Position numbers and translations under genes: made by a program
Assembly (NCBI RefSeq): GCF_002305875.1
Contig: NZ_CP022098.1
Span: forward strand, 12,276,001-12,340,000
DNA: 64,000 nucleotides
Source of the DNA: Cystobacter fuscus
Lineage (GTDB): Bacteria > Myxococcota > Myxococcia > Myxococcales > Myxococcaceae
Direction of reading: 5' to 3'
In this document: piece by piece, positions 9,601 through 19,047 of the stretch
Position numbering within the stretch: the first letter of the stretch is position 1
Layout: every line of letters starts with the position of its first letter
Notes under the pieces: model-generated
What the model saw: only the letters and a program-made list of their open reading frames with translations
Told to the model about the DNA's origin: nothing
Database searches by the model: none

Positions 9601-11669
9601 AACTTGAAGAACGGCGCGCCCTCCGCCGACAGCCCGAGCTTCTGCTCGGTGAACTTCAGCAGCTTCTCGATGGAGCTGTTCTGGCTGGGCGCGAGGATCT
9701 CCCAGTGGAGGAAGCCATCGCCCATCGCCCGACTCTTGTCATCGAGGTACCCGAGCACCTCGCCAGCCCGGACCATGAGGAAGGGATGGGCGAGCGTGAC
9801 GACCTTGCCCGCGATGAGCGCCTCGTGGAGTTCGGTCACGTCGCGATCCGGCTTCCTCCAGACGGCGGACACGCCCTCCGTGCCCTCGCCGAGCTCCAGC
9901 GGCTCCGGCAACCCGAGCCCCGCGCCGATGACGGAGAACTCGCCTCCCGACTTCAGGAGGATGTCCTCCTGCACCGGGCTGCTCGCCTCGGACGGAGGCT
10001 GAAGCCAGCGCACCTGACCGAAGGCCGGATGCTTGGGATCGATCACCACCAGGGAGCCCTCGCGGCGCGCGAGCGTCTTGAGCCAGGCGACGTCCCGGTA
10101 CGTGTTGGCGTCCTTCCAGTCCGGGGGCATCAGGTGCATGTAGAGGCTGTAGAAGGTGAAGCGCTCCGGCGTGCCCGCGCCCGGCTGGGCGTCCTCGTCC
10201 TTGGGTGGAATCACCTCGACGTCGTGCCGGACCAGCACGAAGGAGTTGTGGTTTCCCACGAGCTCCTGGGCGAGCTTGTTCTTCTCGCGGCCCGCCTTGG
10301 CTGCTTCGCTGGATTCCGCGGCCGGAAGGGCATTCGTCAGCCGGAGCGCCACGATGTGGCCAGGCGCCAGGCAGCGAACCTCTCGCTGATTGGTCGGTGT
10401 GACGGGGGGAGCCGGCTGGGCGGTGCTCTTCGCGCCCTTGCCAGAGCCCTGCGCCTTCGTCTCCTCCGGCTTCTTGGAAGGAGGCGGCGGGGGTGGCCGC
10501 GCTGGGAACTGGGAGCGCTCCAGGTGCACCCCCGAGTGGAGTGTCCGATGACCCCCGAAGGGGAAGAGCCCCATCTCGGACTGCTCCGCCGTCACGTAGC
10601 CGTTGACGGGGCGGAAGCGCATCTGCTGGCCATCGAGCGGCAAGGAGACGGAGCGCATCACGTTCGTGTAGACGAAGTCCGGAGGCACCCGCGTCGATTT
10701 GTGTGAATAGATGAAGGTGCCCCCCTTCGCGCCGTCCGACCAATAGTCCATGAACAGGTCGTCGAGCCGGCTGAAGGGATTCTCCTCGAACAGCTTCCGG
10801 GCACGGATGAGGATCAATGCCCCCTGGGCTTCTTCCCAGGCCCCTGGAATGACGCGGATGAGGTCGTGCTCGTGCGTCAGCTTGCGCTCGGCGACCGCAT
10901 CCACGTCGTTTGGCGCATCGGCGGTGGGTGGAAAGAAGATGGCCGCCCCCTTGCGCGCGGAGATCTTGTTTCCATGGGTCGCGGGGTCCGCCACCGCGAG
11001 CCAGAGATGCCGGCCGTTGTCATCGGTGATGTAGGCGTAACCGATGATCAGGATGAGGTGGATGGGCGCGCTCTTCTCGGTGGAGAAACCCGAGTAGAAG
11101 ATGACCGGGTTGTTCGAGGTGACCGCTTGGAGGATGGTCTCCAACCTGGCCGCGATCTGCCCCGGATCGTTCGCGATCTGGATGGCCTGGGCCTTCCGGC
11201 CGGACTCACCATAAGGCAACACGACGCCCCGCGAGAATCCAAGAACCGCGGAGGCGCTGTAATCAGGTCTACTCACCCCGATTTCGGGTGGCTTGACGAC
11301 AGCGACATCGCCTTGAGTGTAATCAGGGTTCGAAACCGAATAGCCGCTGAGATTGCAGTGAACCGGAGGCTCTCTTGGTTTCGTGTGAAACGCTCGATCT
11401 CCGTTCGGATAACGAAGATCGACGAACCAGCCCTGCCTGCCACCATCCCAGTGGGTAATGAGCCTGGATTCGAAATCATCGCCTCCCTGCAAAACCTGGT
11501 AATAATTGTACGCCATGGAGCAGGAAGTTCGACCGCACCAGTCCGAGGGTCCACCCGGGTAATGCTGCCCGAGAAGAGGAACCTTGAGGATGTGGTATTC
11601 CTCCAGCCTGGCGAGCAGCTTTTCCGGGAGCTCATACTTCCAGTCCGGCACGTATCTACTTTTCTTCAT
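6687..11669 (-). CDS. giant protein with papain-like and M23-like regions
   Basis: A protein of about 1,660 residues. Near the N-terminus is a papain/C39-like cysteine peptidase pattern: S-D-W-C-G-R-T-S-C (Cys45), P-I-H-L-I-L-I-I-G-Y (His204) and V-A-D-P-A (Asp228). Between residues about 370 and 660 lies an M23 (LytM)-like pattern: F-G-G-H-R-T-L-H-S-G-V-H, S-L-Y-M-H-L (about 508-513) and L-H-W-E-I (about 655-658), split by a Pro-rich linker. The remaining ~1,000 residues are unrecognised and beta-rich, similar in texture to the next gene's product. It is probably a cell-wall-targeting effector or spore/cell-wall hydrolase. An earlier in-frame GTG at 11756 exists, but the added codons are AT-rich at third positions unlike the rest, so 11669 is preferred. 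Confidence 0.55.
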   Translation of the reverse strand: MKKSRYVPDWKYELPEKLLARLEEYHILKVPLLGQHYPGGPSDWCGRTSCSMAYNYYQVLQGGDDFESRLITHWDGGRQGWFVDLRYPNGDRAFHTKPREPPVHCNLSGYSVSNPDYTQGDVAVVKPPEIGVSRPDYSASAVLGFSRGVVLPYGESGRKAQAIQIANDPGQIAARLETILQAVTSNNPVIFYSGFSTEKSAPIHLILIIGYAYITDDNGRHLWLAVADPATHGNKISARKGAAIFFPPTADAPNDVDAVAERKLTHEHDLIRVIPGAWEEAQGALILIRARKLFEENPFSRLDDLFMDYWSDGAKGGTFIYSHKSTRVPPDFVYTNVMRSVSLPLDGQQMRFRPVNGYVTAEQSEMGLFPFGGHRTLHSGVHLERSQFPARPPPPPPSKKPEETKAQGSGKGAKSTAQPAPPVTPTNQREVRCLAPGHIVALRLTNALPAAESSEAAKAGREKNKLAQELVGNHNSFVLVRHDVEVIPPKDEDAQPGAGTPERFTFYSLYMHLMPPDWKDANTYRDVAWLKTLARREGSLVVIDPKHPAFGQVRWLQPPSEASSPVQEDILLKSGGEFSVIGAGLGLPEPLELGEGTEGVSAVWRKPDRDVTELHEALIAGKVVTLAHPFLMVRAGEVLGYLDDKSRAMGDGFLHWEILAPSQNSSIEKLLKFTEQKLGLSAEGAPFFKFFEEKDRNNFFEPPQDESGKGNEVIDQVLALAPESKHANGPDYARLKHFRNTYSEETLQEILTTYTTLPFSSEEPESSGKGIPDEPSYPVDLLITNYKDSLPPGAYQLKLTFEPPSRELLIDYDGKQTHLRIRLPANARKVFVEPADPSRLLLQTGSGGGQDALKRDAAHFKNVASVRWRNVVLRHLNAWIPEGIAKQVEAQLRFYEELQIGKTLVNSENEEAATRAIKELSDVVGWWAHQETVVLGVPGQEKSLFAAQPNGEQLPKDTLLDNPHPVTFAWLLMLLTNHGLVRFSDTRPWLSDEAKALSAIGWVPARPEYPPMRVGEHIYLAAIQRGGATESVTARVSHEQRTYELPLGKAREGTVMYPLEFPGWGTWKLDATGVKALGGLELTGLEPVLLSARNPAGLTSHEDGSFSWRIPFRDHCPKSIRGWVLLRVASAEDPKKLPPKKPGRQKPGAEPPAPAPPLEFQVAAVAIPVEGRESLAFSEARGFQVIDGYVKRGAVKDASTYVSQHFTYKAFLDAAAKDAKGAASTEPLLAWELVDAVERIQCMYGPRQALALTALSGDGLSIVLRSLNPDVLRQVVARAKDEGWIQDAEEAGKGAVLIRVKEPQASQHPGEIVIEFDAHEAFSALRKTLQPEKKLVVQFGCLFPNGGHLHDPRLSRTETLGKRAEKVDVEELRGQASAGHLELWSTVEAEELHQQPSFGVPEVQLTSVGIQITVPLLGADERFWKATAPVIKTGQDKLDVNPKSTIQASAHGLGLVRQVRFDGDVWKDEELKDAVLRIFAEAKNKRVPLETERIDVEPSKTVDYDTQRGAELELKPRPDDPFVLGVSLKTFAVPSGRSFKLELVAPADGEGGAPRPLKLAKNTLVYKSMVKGYGVTRPDGILQAEVNLRDVSVALKGGQRFTVRAVPVAKGDADLRTEAEGSLPEPLQQPAMQDVHDSFQGMWPVDGINMPMKSEGMWPP

Positions 11670-11800
11670 GCTGCTTATCAATGAGGGGAACTCCTCATTG
11701 ATCCCCCTGTCAGTCACATAACGAAACCCGACAAATGCATTGCGTGCACGACTCACCCAAGAGACCGCGCCCGGGGTGGCGAGTCACACCAGCCAACAAC

Positions 11801-12943
11801 TCAAGGCCCTCCCTCTTTACAATTGTCGTGTTGCGCCGGGTACCTGCGCAACTTGAACGTATAAGCCACATCGTTCAGGTAGCCGATATCCTTACGCCCC
11901 TCGGGCAGCTTGAACACCATGCGAGTCATGTCGTTTCCGTAGGTCTTCGCAAGCGACAGCTGGAGTTCATTCTCCCGCTTCGACACCGAGGTAATCCAGA
12001 ACGTCTCTCTTCCTTCTGCCCCCTTTTCACGCAACATCATCCAACGACCGTGGATGTCCGGAACGAACTCGAGCAGATAGGGCGTCTTGAGACAATCGTT
12101 GATCGGCGTCCAGAAACGGCCTTCGCCATCCTGCTTGAGCAGGGACCACGCAGAAGGAACCCCGTTCAGGAGCGCATGAGAAGCATCATCAAGTACGAAT
12201 CGACCGAAGGGGAGGTCCGCGTTTCTGACATCGACATCCTCCACCCCCGCGAAGAGCGCCTTGTCCATCACCGGAGTCGAGGGAAAGGAGTTCCGCTCGA
12301 GGACATCCATCGTCAACTTCGTCGTCTCCGGATCGAGTTGGTGTTTGCCACGGTAGATCGTGACATTTTCCGGATCCTTCACCGCGATGATGAACAGGTC
12401 TTTTCTTGTCTCGACTCGAATCTTGACATCCCGGAGGAACCCCCCCGCCACTTCCAAGATGCAGACATTGGCCCCGCGCAAACCGCAGTAGGTCGAGAAG
12501 GTCCGCTTCGAGGCCCCCGTGCCCTTGAAGCCCGCCAGGAGCTTGAAGTTGCGCTCGAAGAAGAGCTCGCCGAGCAGCTTCGGCAACTCCGCGTCCTCCG
12601 GAGCCAGCAGCGCGGCGCGCAGCGCGCTCTCCTCGCGGTGCTCGGGCGTGAGCATGGGATTCTTCGCCTCGGCCCTCAGCGTCTCCACCGAGGGCTTCTC
12701 CGGCGCCACCAGCGACACGGCGGCGTAACCCTCGTAGTCCCCGCAGCGCACCTTCATCCACTCCGCCGCGGCCGTGTCCGTCACCGAGCACTCCGTCCCG
12801 ATGGGCGCCTTGACCAGCACCTCCGCGTCCTTGCTCGGCTCCTTGCGCAGGTTGACCGATGAGCCCTGGACGTAGACCTTTGGCAGGACGCCGGCGTCTT
12901 CACCAGCCGCGGCGAGCAGTAGCGTGAGCAGTACCGTTTTCAT
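11801..12943 (-). CDS. exported SH3-domain protein, first gene of the hydrolase cassette
   Basis: A 380-residue protein with a short signal peptide (M-K-T-V-L-L-T-L-L-L-A-A-A) followed at about residues 22-80 by a bacterial SH3 domain (S-S-V-N-L-R-K-E-P-S, then V-R-C-G-D-Y-E-G-Y-A). The rest is unrecognised. SH3b domains commonly bind peptidoglycan. It lies upstream of, and in the same orientation as, the two large hydrolase-like genes, with 131 bases before the chosen start of the next gene (44 before the alternative start). It could be the periplasmic immunity or anchoring partner of the cassette (inference). Confidence 0.6.
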   Translation of the reverse strand: MKTVLLTLLLAAAGEDAGVLPKVYVQGSSVNLRKEPSKDAEVLVKAPIGTECSVTDTAAAEWMKVRCGDYEGYAAVSLVAPEKPSVETLRAEAKNPMLTPEHREESALRAALLAPEDAELPKLLGELFFERNFKLLAGFKGTGASKRTFSTYCGLRGANVCILEVAGGFLRDVKIRVETRKDLFIIAVKDPENVTIYRGKHQLDPETTKLTMDVLERNSFPSTPVMDKALFAGVEDVDVRNADLPFGRFVLDDASHALLNGVPSAWSLLKQDGEGRFWTPINDCLKTPYLLEFVPDIHGRWMMLREKGAEGRETFWITSVSKRENELQLSLAKTYGNDMTRMVFKLPEGRKDIGYLNDVAYTFKLRRYPAQHDNCKEGGP

Positions 12944-13010
12944 CTCGAAGACCCGAGGGGGTGATTCCCCGCCAGGTCATGATGGCACGCTCCTCCTCGT
13001 GGAGCATAGG

Positions 13011-13032
13011 CGGGGAGGAGTTCTCCTCCCCG
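13011..13032 (-). terminator. hairpin after the royal-jelly family gene
   Basis: A perfect 10-base inverted repeat (CGGGGAGGAG and its complement, 2-base centre) lies nine bases beyond the stop of the minus-strand gene 13041-14126. No T-run is obvious, so it may act as a stabilising or rho-assisted end. Confidence 0.5.
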
Positions 13033-13040
13033 TGGAAGGC

Positions 13041-14126
13041 TCACCGCACCCGCAGGCGCAGCAACTGGACGGGCCGCACGGTGCGCGACACGCCCCCGTT
13101 GAACAGCGCCACCCGGTCCATCTGCGGCACCGGCAGCCACAGCCATCCGTCCGCGGCCAGGAAGGGCGCGTCCACCCAGTGCAGCCGGGGATCCGCGACC
13201 AGCGTCTCGATGCGCCCATCCGCCGTGCGCTTCTTGATCGCGTCCTCGGCCAGGTCGCTGAAGTACAGGTTCCCATGCGCGTCCAGCGTCGTGCCCCCCG
13301 TGGGCGGCAGATCGGCCCAGGGCTCGACGTGGGACAGCACGGCCGCGGGCGAGAGGCTCGCATCGTCCAGCCAGCGCGTCTCGATGCGCGACCACGGCCC
13401 ATGCAGGGACGCGAAGTAGAGCCACCGTCCATCCGCGCTCAGCTCCAGCGGATCCGCGTGCACCCGGAGCGGCGCGCCATCCGGCCCATTGAGCACCTTG
13501 CCCTCCAGCACGATGGGCCGATCCGTGGGCGCCGTGACGGGCGGGGTGTGGTCCAACACCCGCCGCGCCGCGCCCGTCTCCAGGTCGAGCACGATGAGCC
13601 CGGGACGGCCCGCGTCCGTCAGGTAGCCCCGCGTGCCCTTCAAGCGGATGTCATCGACATAGCTCGTGGGCGTCGCGACGTCGGAGCCCAGCGGGTAGAT
13701 GCGGACCACCTGGCCGTTCTTCAAGTCGATGCGCACCACCTTCGCGCCACCCGGCAGGGGCGCTCCGCCGAAGTCGGGCGAGCCCGTGTCGATGACCCAC
13801 AGCGAGTCCTCCGGACCCTTGTGGATGGCGTTGATGTTCACGAAGGCCGCGCTCGCGTCCTGTCCCGGCTGCCACGCGTTCCAGCGATCATCGGGATAGG
13901 CGTGGGGCTGGCCCTGCGCGTCCAGGACGCCGAGCGCCGGCCCCGTGGACCCGGTCCAGCGCGGACCCGCGACGAACACCTGTCCCTCGTCGGACAAGGC
14001 CACGCCATTCCAGATCATCCCGTCGCTCTCGGCGGCGACGACGAGCGAAGGGCTCGTCGCGGAGGAGACGGCGGGCAGGGCGCATGCACTCAACAACAGA
14101 CTCGTGACGAGCGGAAAGGTTCTCAT
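13041..14126 (-). CDS. major royal jelly/yellow family exported protein
   Basis: A 361-residue protein with a signal peptide containing an S-A-C sequence near residue 13 that could act as a lipobox. The mature part resembles the MRJP/yellow six-bladed propeller family (L-dopachrome tautomerase-related): an N-A-W-Q-P-G-Q segment, then S-L-W-V-I-D-T-G-S-P, then Y-V-D-D-I-R-x-K-G-T-R-G-Y-L-T-D-A-G and G-W-L-W-L-P-V-P-Q near the end. The function in bacteria is unclear. The ATG at 14126 has a GAGGAG site about 8 bases upstream. It is divergent from a LysR regulator with 97 bases between the starts, and LysR proteins often control the divergent neighbour. Confidence 0.8.
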   Translation of the reverse strand: MRTFPLVTSLLLSACALPAVSSATSPSLVVAAESDGMIWNGVALSDEGQVFVAGPRWTGSTGPALGVLDAQGQPHAYPDDRWNAWQPGQDASAAFVNINAIHKGPEDSLWVIDTGSPDFGGAPLPGGAKVVRIDLKNGQVVRIYPLGSDVATPTSYVDDIRLKGTRGYLTDAGRPGLIVLDLETGAARRVLDHTPPVTAPTDRPIVLEGKVLNGPDGAPLRVHADPLELSADGRWLYFASLHGPWSRIETRWLDDASLSPAAVLSHVEPWADLPPTGGTTLDAHGNLYFSDLAEDAIKKRTADGRIETLVADPRLHWVDAPFLAADGWLWLPVPQMDRVALFNGGVSRTVRPVQLLRLRVR

Positions 14127-14223
14127 GGGAAAGCTCCTCGATAGGGACGGCACAGGCACCGTCACGGGCGGGAAAGTGTTCGAAGAGCCCTCGTTCCGAA
14201 ATCGACAGTTCTGAATTCGCGGT

Positions 14224-15177
14224 ATGCGTTCGCGCATGCCATCGAACCGGGCGAAGGACGTGAACGATCTCCAGTGGGACGACCTCAAGGTGTTTCTCGC
14301 CATCGCGAGGGCGGGCTCACTGATGGGCGCGGCGCGAGCCATCGGCCAGACGCAGCCCACGATGGGACGCCGACTCCAGGCGTTGGAGCGCACCGTGGGC
14401 TGCAAGCTGATGCGGCGCACCACCGAGGGCTTCGTCCCGACCGACGAGGGCAAGGCGGTGCTCGCCCACGCCGAGCGCATGGAGGAGGAGGCCGTGGCCT
14501 TCGCGCGACGCCTGGCGGGGCGGGACAGCGAGGTGGAGGGCACGTTGCGCGTCTCCAGCTCGGAGTGGTTCGCCAGCCACGTCCTGGCTCCCATCTTCGC
14601 CCGGATCCAGCTCCAGCATCCCCGGTTGGAGGTGGAGCTCATCACGGAGACGCGGCTGTTGAACCTCGACCGGCGCGAAGCCGACCTCGTCTTCCGCTTC
14701 CGCCGCTTCGAGGAAGCGCACATCGTGCAGAAGCGGCTCACGCACGTCACCTACGAGGCCTATGCCTCGCGCGACTACCTGAAGCAGCGGGGGCGCCCCG
14801 ACCCGTCCACGGGTGGCGTGGGCCATGGGCTCATCACCATGGACCTGGCGTTCAACCACCTGGCGGACGTGGGCTGGCTCACGAGGCTACTGCCCCAGGC
14901 GCGCATCTCGGGGCGCAGCAACAGCCGCGACGTGCAGGCGAGGATGTGCGCCGCGGGAGCGGGAGTCGCGGTACTGCCCTGTCAGCTCGGGGAGGCCCTG
15001 CCGGGCCTCGAGCGGGTGGACCTCGGCGAGCAGCCCCCCGGCCGGGACATCTGGGTGGGCTATCACCGGGACTTCCAGCGCCAGCCCCGGCTGCGCACCC
15101 TGCTCGACGCCACCGAGGCCGCCTTCGCGCCCACCCCCGGCGACCAGGCCCTCACTCCTCCTGGAAGGAGACGGTGA
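14224..15177 (+). CDS. LysR family transcriptional regulator
   Basis: A 317-residue LysR-type regulator. The winged helix-turn-helix lies at residues about 17-75 ([13 protein letters not shown], then [13 protein letters not shown]), followed by a substrate-binding domain. It is divergent from the royal-jelly family gene and probably controls it from the shared 97-base gap. The 3' end overlaps the convergent pseudokinase gene by 26 bases. The start is uncertain, with in-frame ATGs at 14224 and 14236. Confidence 0.85.
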   Translation: MRSRMPSNRAKDVNDLQWDDLKVFLAIARAGSLMGAARAIGQTQPTMGRRLQALERTVGCKLMRRTTEGFVPTDEGKAVLAHAERMEEEAVAFARRLAGRDSEVEGTLRVSSSEWFASHVLAPIFARIQLQHPRLEVELITETRLLNLDRREADLVFRFRRFEEAHIVQKRLTHVTYEAYASRDYLKQRGRPDPSTGGVGHGLITMDLAFNHLADVGWLTRLLPQARISGRSNSRDVQARMCAAGAGVAVLPCQLGEALPGLERVDLGEQPPGRDIWVGYHRDFQRQPRLRTLLDATEAAFAPTPGDQALTPPGRRR

Positions 15178-16774
15178 GGGGCGTCGTCATGCCGGGTTTC
15201 ACCTCCACCCGTCGCGTCACCGTCTTCGACAGGGAGGGACTGGTGAGCGTCACGGTATAGGTGCCCACGGGCAGCTCCAGCGCCTTGTCCAGGGGCGTCG
15301 TTCCACTCGGCTGCCCATCCACGGTGACGACCGCATAGACGGCATGGGGGTGCGCGCGTACATCCAGGTGGCCCAGGGCCGCGGGGAAGGGACGTCTGGA
15401 TTTGACGGAGCGCGCGATGCGCTCGCGGGCGGCGGGCGAAGGAGGAGCGGACTCCGCGAAGGCAGCCGCCGCCTCCTCCCCCAGGGCCAGTTCCCGAGGC
15501 ACCTGCTCCAGGGCTCGTGGGAAGGGAGCAGGAATCGCGGAGGAGGCCAGGGAAAGCGCCACGGCCGAGGACTCGGTGCGCTCCAGGGCCGTGCTCCGCA
15601 TCCACGGCATCATGCCCCCGCCCGCCACGAGCAGCAGGCCGCCGACGAGCACCTGCCGCGTCCACGACCAGGCCTCCAGCGTCGGCCGGGTGCGCGCGAG
15701 CGTCAGCGCCAGGGCGGACGGAGGCGGGTTCTCGGGGAAGAACACCTCCGGGGGAGCCACCGGGTGCTCGGGCAGAGCGGGGAGGGGGCGCCACTCGGGA
15801 GTCGAGTCCAGGGCGCGCGCCTCCGCGGCCACCCGGGGCGGAGCGATGGGCGCGCGACGTGGGGAGCGGGGCGCGACGGCCCGAGAGAGCCGCTGCGCGG
15901 GCAGGCCCGTGCCCGAGGTGGCCCGGTGGATGAGCTCGGTCACCTGCTGCGTCGTCACCGCCCTGCCCTCCGCGAGGATGAAGTCCTCCAGCTCCACCTG
16001 GAGCGCATGACAATCCGGGTAGCGCTGGTGACGCTCCCGGGCGAGCGCCCGGTCGAGGATGCGTTGGAGGGCCTCGGGCACGGGCTCATCGCGGAGGGTC
16101 ACGCTGGGGGGCTTGTGGAACGTGAGCAACTCATGGAGCACCACCCCGAGCGCATACACATCCACGCGCCGGTCCAGGTGCCGGGCGCGCAGTTGCTCGG
16201 GCGCCAGGTACGCGCGCCTGCCCGGGCCGATGCCACCGCGGCTCCGATGGCTCCGGCCAGAGGCCCGGGCGATGCCGAAGTCCACCACCTTCACCGTGCC
16301 CTGACGCGACAGCAGGAGGTGATCCGGACTCACGCCCCGGTGGAGGAGTCCCAGGGGCTCGCCCGTGTCCGGATCCACGAAGTCATGGGCGAAGGCCAGC
16401 CCCTCACAGGCCTGGGAGACGAGCCGGGCACAGACCGCGGGAGGCAGGGACAGGCGCCGGGCCGAGGCGCGCCGCAGGAGCGTGCGCAGACTCGGCCCAT
16501 CGACGTACTCCATGGCCAGGAAGCAGGCGCCATCGGCCTCGCCGAAGTCGAGGATCTGCACGATGTTCGGGTGGGCGAGCCGGGCGGCCCCCATGGCCTC
16601 GGAGAGGAACGCTTCCACGAAGGAGGGCTCCCGAGCCAGGTGCGGCAGGAGGCACTTCACCACCAACGTCTTCTCGAAGCCCAGGGGCCCGGTGGCCCTG
16701 GCGAGGAACACCTCGGCGGTGTCTCCCACGGCGAGCTTGCGGATGAGCTGATATCTGCCGACCTGCCGTGTCAC
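15152..16774 (-). CDS. Ser/Thr pseudokinase with C-terminal PEGA domain
   Basis: A 540-residue membrane protein. Residues about 8-270 have a Ser/Thr kinase fold with the VAIK-type lysine (K40) and DFG (165-167). The catalytic loop reads H-R-G-V-S-P-D-H (145-152) where myxobacterial kinases have H-R-D-x-x-P-x-N. Both the catalytic Asp and the metal-binding Asn are therefore replaced, and the glycine loop (A-V-G-D-T-A) keeps one Gly. It is predicted to be catalytically dead. A single membrane helix near residue 390 precedes a PEGA domain at the C-terminus ([13 protein letters not shown]). The GTG at 16774 gives the usual R-Y-Q-L-I-R-K-L opening and has an AGGAGG site about 11 bases upstream. 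An ATG-initiated longer form is possible. Confidence 0.85.
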   Translation of the reverse strand: MTRQVGRYQLIRKLAVGDTAEVFLARATGPLGFEKTLVVKCLLPHLAREPSFVEAFLSEAMGAARLAHPNIVQILDFGEADGACFLAMEYVDGPSLRTLLRRASARRLSLPPAVCARLVSQACEGLAFAHDFVDPDTGEPLGLLHRGVSPDHLLLSRQGTVKVVDFGIARASGRSHRSRGGIGPGRRAYLAPEQLRARHLDRRVDVYALGVVLHELLTFHKPPSVTLRDEPVPEALQRILDRALARERHQRYPDCHALQVELEDFILAEGRAVTTQQVTELIHRATSGTGLPAQRLSRAVAPRSPRRAPIAPPRVAAEARALDSTPEWRPLPALPEHPVAPPEVFFPENPPPSALALTLARTRPTLEAWSWTRQVLVGGLLLVAGGGMMPWMRSTALERTESSAVALSLASSAIPAPFPRALEQVPRELALGEEAAAAFAESAPPSPAARERIARSVKSRRPFPAALGHLDVRAHPHAVYAVVTVDGQPSGTTPLDKALELPVGTYTVTLTSPSLSKTVTRRVEVKPGMTTPLTVSFQEE

Positions 16775-16943
16775 GAACCCGCTGCCTCCTCGCCCCCCAT
16801 CTCCCCCGAATGCGGGAGGAGGGCTCGAATGAGCCCGGTAGAGAAGGACGCTCATCGAGGCCCTATTCCGCCTCGGAGGGAGGGCCAGCGGTGGTCCGTC
16901 AGCACGCTCGGAGGGCATCCGGCCAGGAGGCAACGTCCCGCGC

Positions 16944-18005
16944 TCAAGCCCCGCGCTCGGACTCCTCGATGAGCGTGCGCATCAGCTCCGCCGCGGGCAG
17001 GCTCCGCGACAGCGCGGCGGCCTGTCCCGCCCACAGCGCCATGAAGCGCGAGTCGCCTCGCGCCGCCGAGGCACCGCGCAGCGGCGTCGTGGCCGCGTGC
17101 TGGAGGGGGAAGGGCAGGATGTCGGGCGAGTCGCGCAGGGCCTCGGTGAAGTCATTGGCGATCCCCCGGGCCGGACGGCCGGAGAAGGCGCGCGTGAGCA
17201 CGGTCGAGTCGTCCTTCGCCTCTCGGAGCGCGGCCTTGTAGACGGGAGCGATGCCCGACTCCGGGCAGGTGAGGAACGCCGTGCCCAGCTGCACGCCCGC
17301 CGCCCCGAGCGCCCGCGCGGCGCGGATGCCCCGCCCATCCATGAGGCCTCCGCTGGCGACCACCGGCAAGCCCACGGCGTCGGCCACTTGCGGCACCAGC
17401 GCCATCGTGCCCACCAGGGCCTTCTCCACGGGCCCCACGAACGTGCCCCGGTGTCCTCCGGCCTCACTGCCCTGCGCGACGATGAAGTCCACGCCCGCCT
17501 CCTCCAGCAGCTTCGCCTCCCGCACGGTCGTGGCCGTGCCGGCGAGCACCAGGCCCCTCGCCCTCAGCCGCGCGAGCACTCCCGCGGGCGGCACCCCGAA
17601 GATGAAGCTGAAGACGCGCGCGCCGCTCTCCGCGACGGCGTCCACCTGCTCCTCGAAGGAGGGCATGGGGGAGGTGGGAGGCTGGGGCGGCGCGAGCCCG
17701 AGCCGTGCATGGTAGTCCGCGAGCACCGCCAGCATCCGGTCCGGCGCGACCTCGGCGGGCGGCGGCGGGGGCACGAAGAGGTTGATGGCGAAGGGACGGT
17801 CGGTGAGCTCGCGTACCCGCCGCGAGTGCTTCACGATGTCCTCGGGCTTCAAGTAGGCCGCGCCCGTCGAGCCCAGCCCGCCCGCGTTCGACACGGCGGC
17901 GACCAGCTCCGGGGTGGTGGCGCCCCCCGCCATGGGGGCCTGGATGATGGGATGCTCGACGCCCAGCAACGCGGCGAGCCGACTCCAAGCGGTGGACCGG
18001 GTCAT
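16944..18005 (-). CDS. nitronate monooxygenase-like flavoenzyme
   Basis: A 353-residue TIM-barrel flavoprotein of the nitronate monooxygenase / 2-nitropropane dioxygenase family. It opens with [10 protein letters not shown], has the [11 protein letters not shown] motif carrying the family's catalytic His, then [12 protein letters not shown] for FMN phosphate binding and a [10 protein letters not shown] segment. It probably oxidises alkyl nitronates. The start at 18005 has AGGAGG a few bases upstream. It is divergent from a LysR gene (140 bases between the starts), which probably regulates it. Confidence 0.9.
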   Translation of the reverse strand: MTRSTAWSRLAALLGVEHPIIQAPMAGGATTPELVAAVSNAGGLGSTGAAYLKPEDIVKHSRRVRELTDRPFAINLFVPPPPPAEVAPDRMLAVLADYHARLGLAPPQPPTSPMPSFEEQVDAVAESGARVFSFIFGVPPAGVLARLRARGLVLAGTATTVREAKLLEEAGVDFIVAQGSEAGGHRGTFVGPVEKALVGTMALVPQVADAVGLPVVASGGLMDGRGIRAARALGAAGVQLGTAFLTCPESGIAPVYKAALREAKDDSTVLTRAFSGRPARGIANDFTEALRDSPDILPFPLQHAATTPLRGASAARGDSRFMALWAGQAAALSRSLPAAELMRTLIEESERGA

Positions 18006-18145
18006 GCCTTCCTCCTGGGAAACTCCGACTCTACAATGTGTCCGCGAGCCCATCCGCGGTAGCGAATCGTTCAGATGGGAGTCATCGCCCGAAGCGATGG
18101 CTCCTCCCGAGCCCTCCGCGCCGCGCTCCCCCGCGAGGTGCCGAC

Positions 18146-19021
18146 ATGGACGCAGCCGAACTCAAGGTCTTCGAGGCCGTGGCCCGCACGGGGGGAATCG
18201 GCCGGGCGGCACAGGAGCTGCACACGGTGCAGTCCAACGTCACCGCGCGCATCCGCCGGTTGGAGGAGGAGCTGGGCGTGCCGCTGTTCGACCGGCACAG
18301 CCGCGGGGTGAAGCTCACCAGCGCGGGCCAGCGGCTGCTGCCCTACGCCACCCAGGCCGAGCGGCTCATGGCCGAGGCCCGCCAGGCCGTGGCGGACGGC
18401 CCCGAGCCACACGGCACGTTGAGCCTGGGCTCGCTGGAGACGACCGCCGCGCTGCGCCTCACGCCCATCCTCGTCGCGTACACCCGGGAGTGTCCCCAGG
18501 TGGACGTCTCGCTGCGCACCGGCACCACCCAGGGGCTCCTCGCGGACGTGCTGGAGCACCGGCTGGAGGGCGCCTTCGTGGCGGGGCCGGTGCGCCACCG
18601 CGAGCTCATCGAGGAGCCCGTGGTCACCGAGGAGCTGGTGCTCGTGACGGCGCCCGGCGTGCGCCTCGAGGAGCTCCCGGCCCTGAGCGGAGGCCCCAAG
18701 GTGCTCGTCTTCCGCACCGGCTGCGCCTACCGCCAGCACCTCGAGCACTTCCTGGCCTCGCGCGGGCTCAAGGCGCTGCGCACGCTCGAGCTCGGCACGC
18801 TGGATGGCATCCTCGGCTGCGTGAGCGCGGGCATGGGCCTCACGCTGCTGCCGCGCGCCGTGGTGGAGGCGGCCTGGCGCGCGGGCTCGGTCGCCGTGCA
18901 TGCCCTGCCCACCTCGCGCTCGCGCGTCACCACCGTCTTCATCCGCCGACGCGAGGGCTTCACCTCCCGGGCGCTCCTGCGCTTCATCGACTGCGCCCAG
19001 CGCATCCACGGGGGCCGCTGA
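18146..19021 (+). CDS. LysR family transcriptional regulator
   Basis: A 291-residue LysR-type regulator with an N-terminal winged helix (L-K-V-F-E-A-V-A-R-T-G-G, then Q-S-N-V-T-A-R-I-R-R-L-E) and the standard effector-binding half. The ATG at 18146 follows a GAGGTG site with a six-base gap. An in-frame start about 108 bases upstream adds unlikely sequence. The divergent nitronate monooxygenase-like gene is the likely target. Confidence 0.9.
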   Translation: MDAAELKVFEAVARTGGIGRAAQELHTVQSNVTARIRRLEEELGVPLFDRHSRGVKLTSAGQRLLPYATQAERLMAEARQAVADGPEPHGTLSLGSLETTAALRLTPILVAYTRECPQVDVSLRTGTTQGLLADVLEHRLEGAFVAGPVRHRELIEEPVVTEELVLVTAPGVRLEELPALSGGPKVLVFRTGCAYRQHLEHFLASRGLKALRTLELGTLDGILGCVSAGMGLTLLPRAVVEAAWRAGSVAVHALPTSRSRVTTVFIRRREGFTSRALLRFIDCAQRIHGGR

Positions 19022-19047
19022 GGCCCGGCTCGCGTGGAGGGAGCCCG

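Noticed and set aside
6762-10706. A 1,314-codon plus-strand open frame opposite the giant hydrolase-like gene
   Set aside because: It is antisense, made of Arg/Leu/Gly-rich low-information sequence, and arises because high-GC coding DNA is poor in stops. The minus-strand gene has the peptidase motifs.
11320-11345. GGTTCGAAACC sequence resembling a tRNA T-loop
   Set aside because: It lies inside the coding sequence of the giant protein and no acceptor or anticodon stems are visible around it.
15152-15177. Overlap of LysR and pseudokinase 3' ends as a possible error
   Set aside because: Both frames have normal C-termini; a 26-base convergent overlap is unremarkable in dense high-GC genomes.
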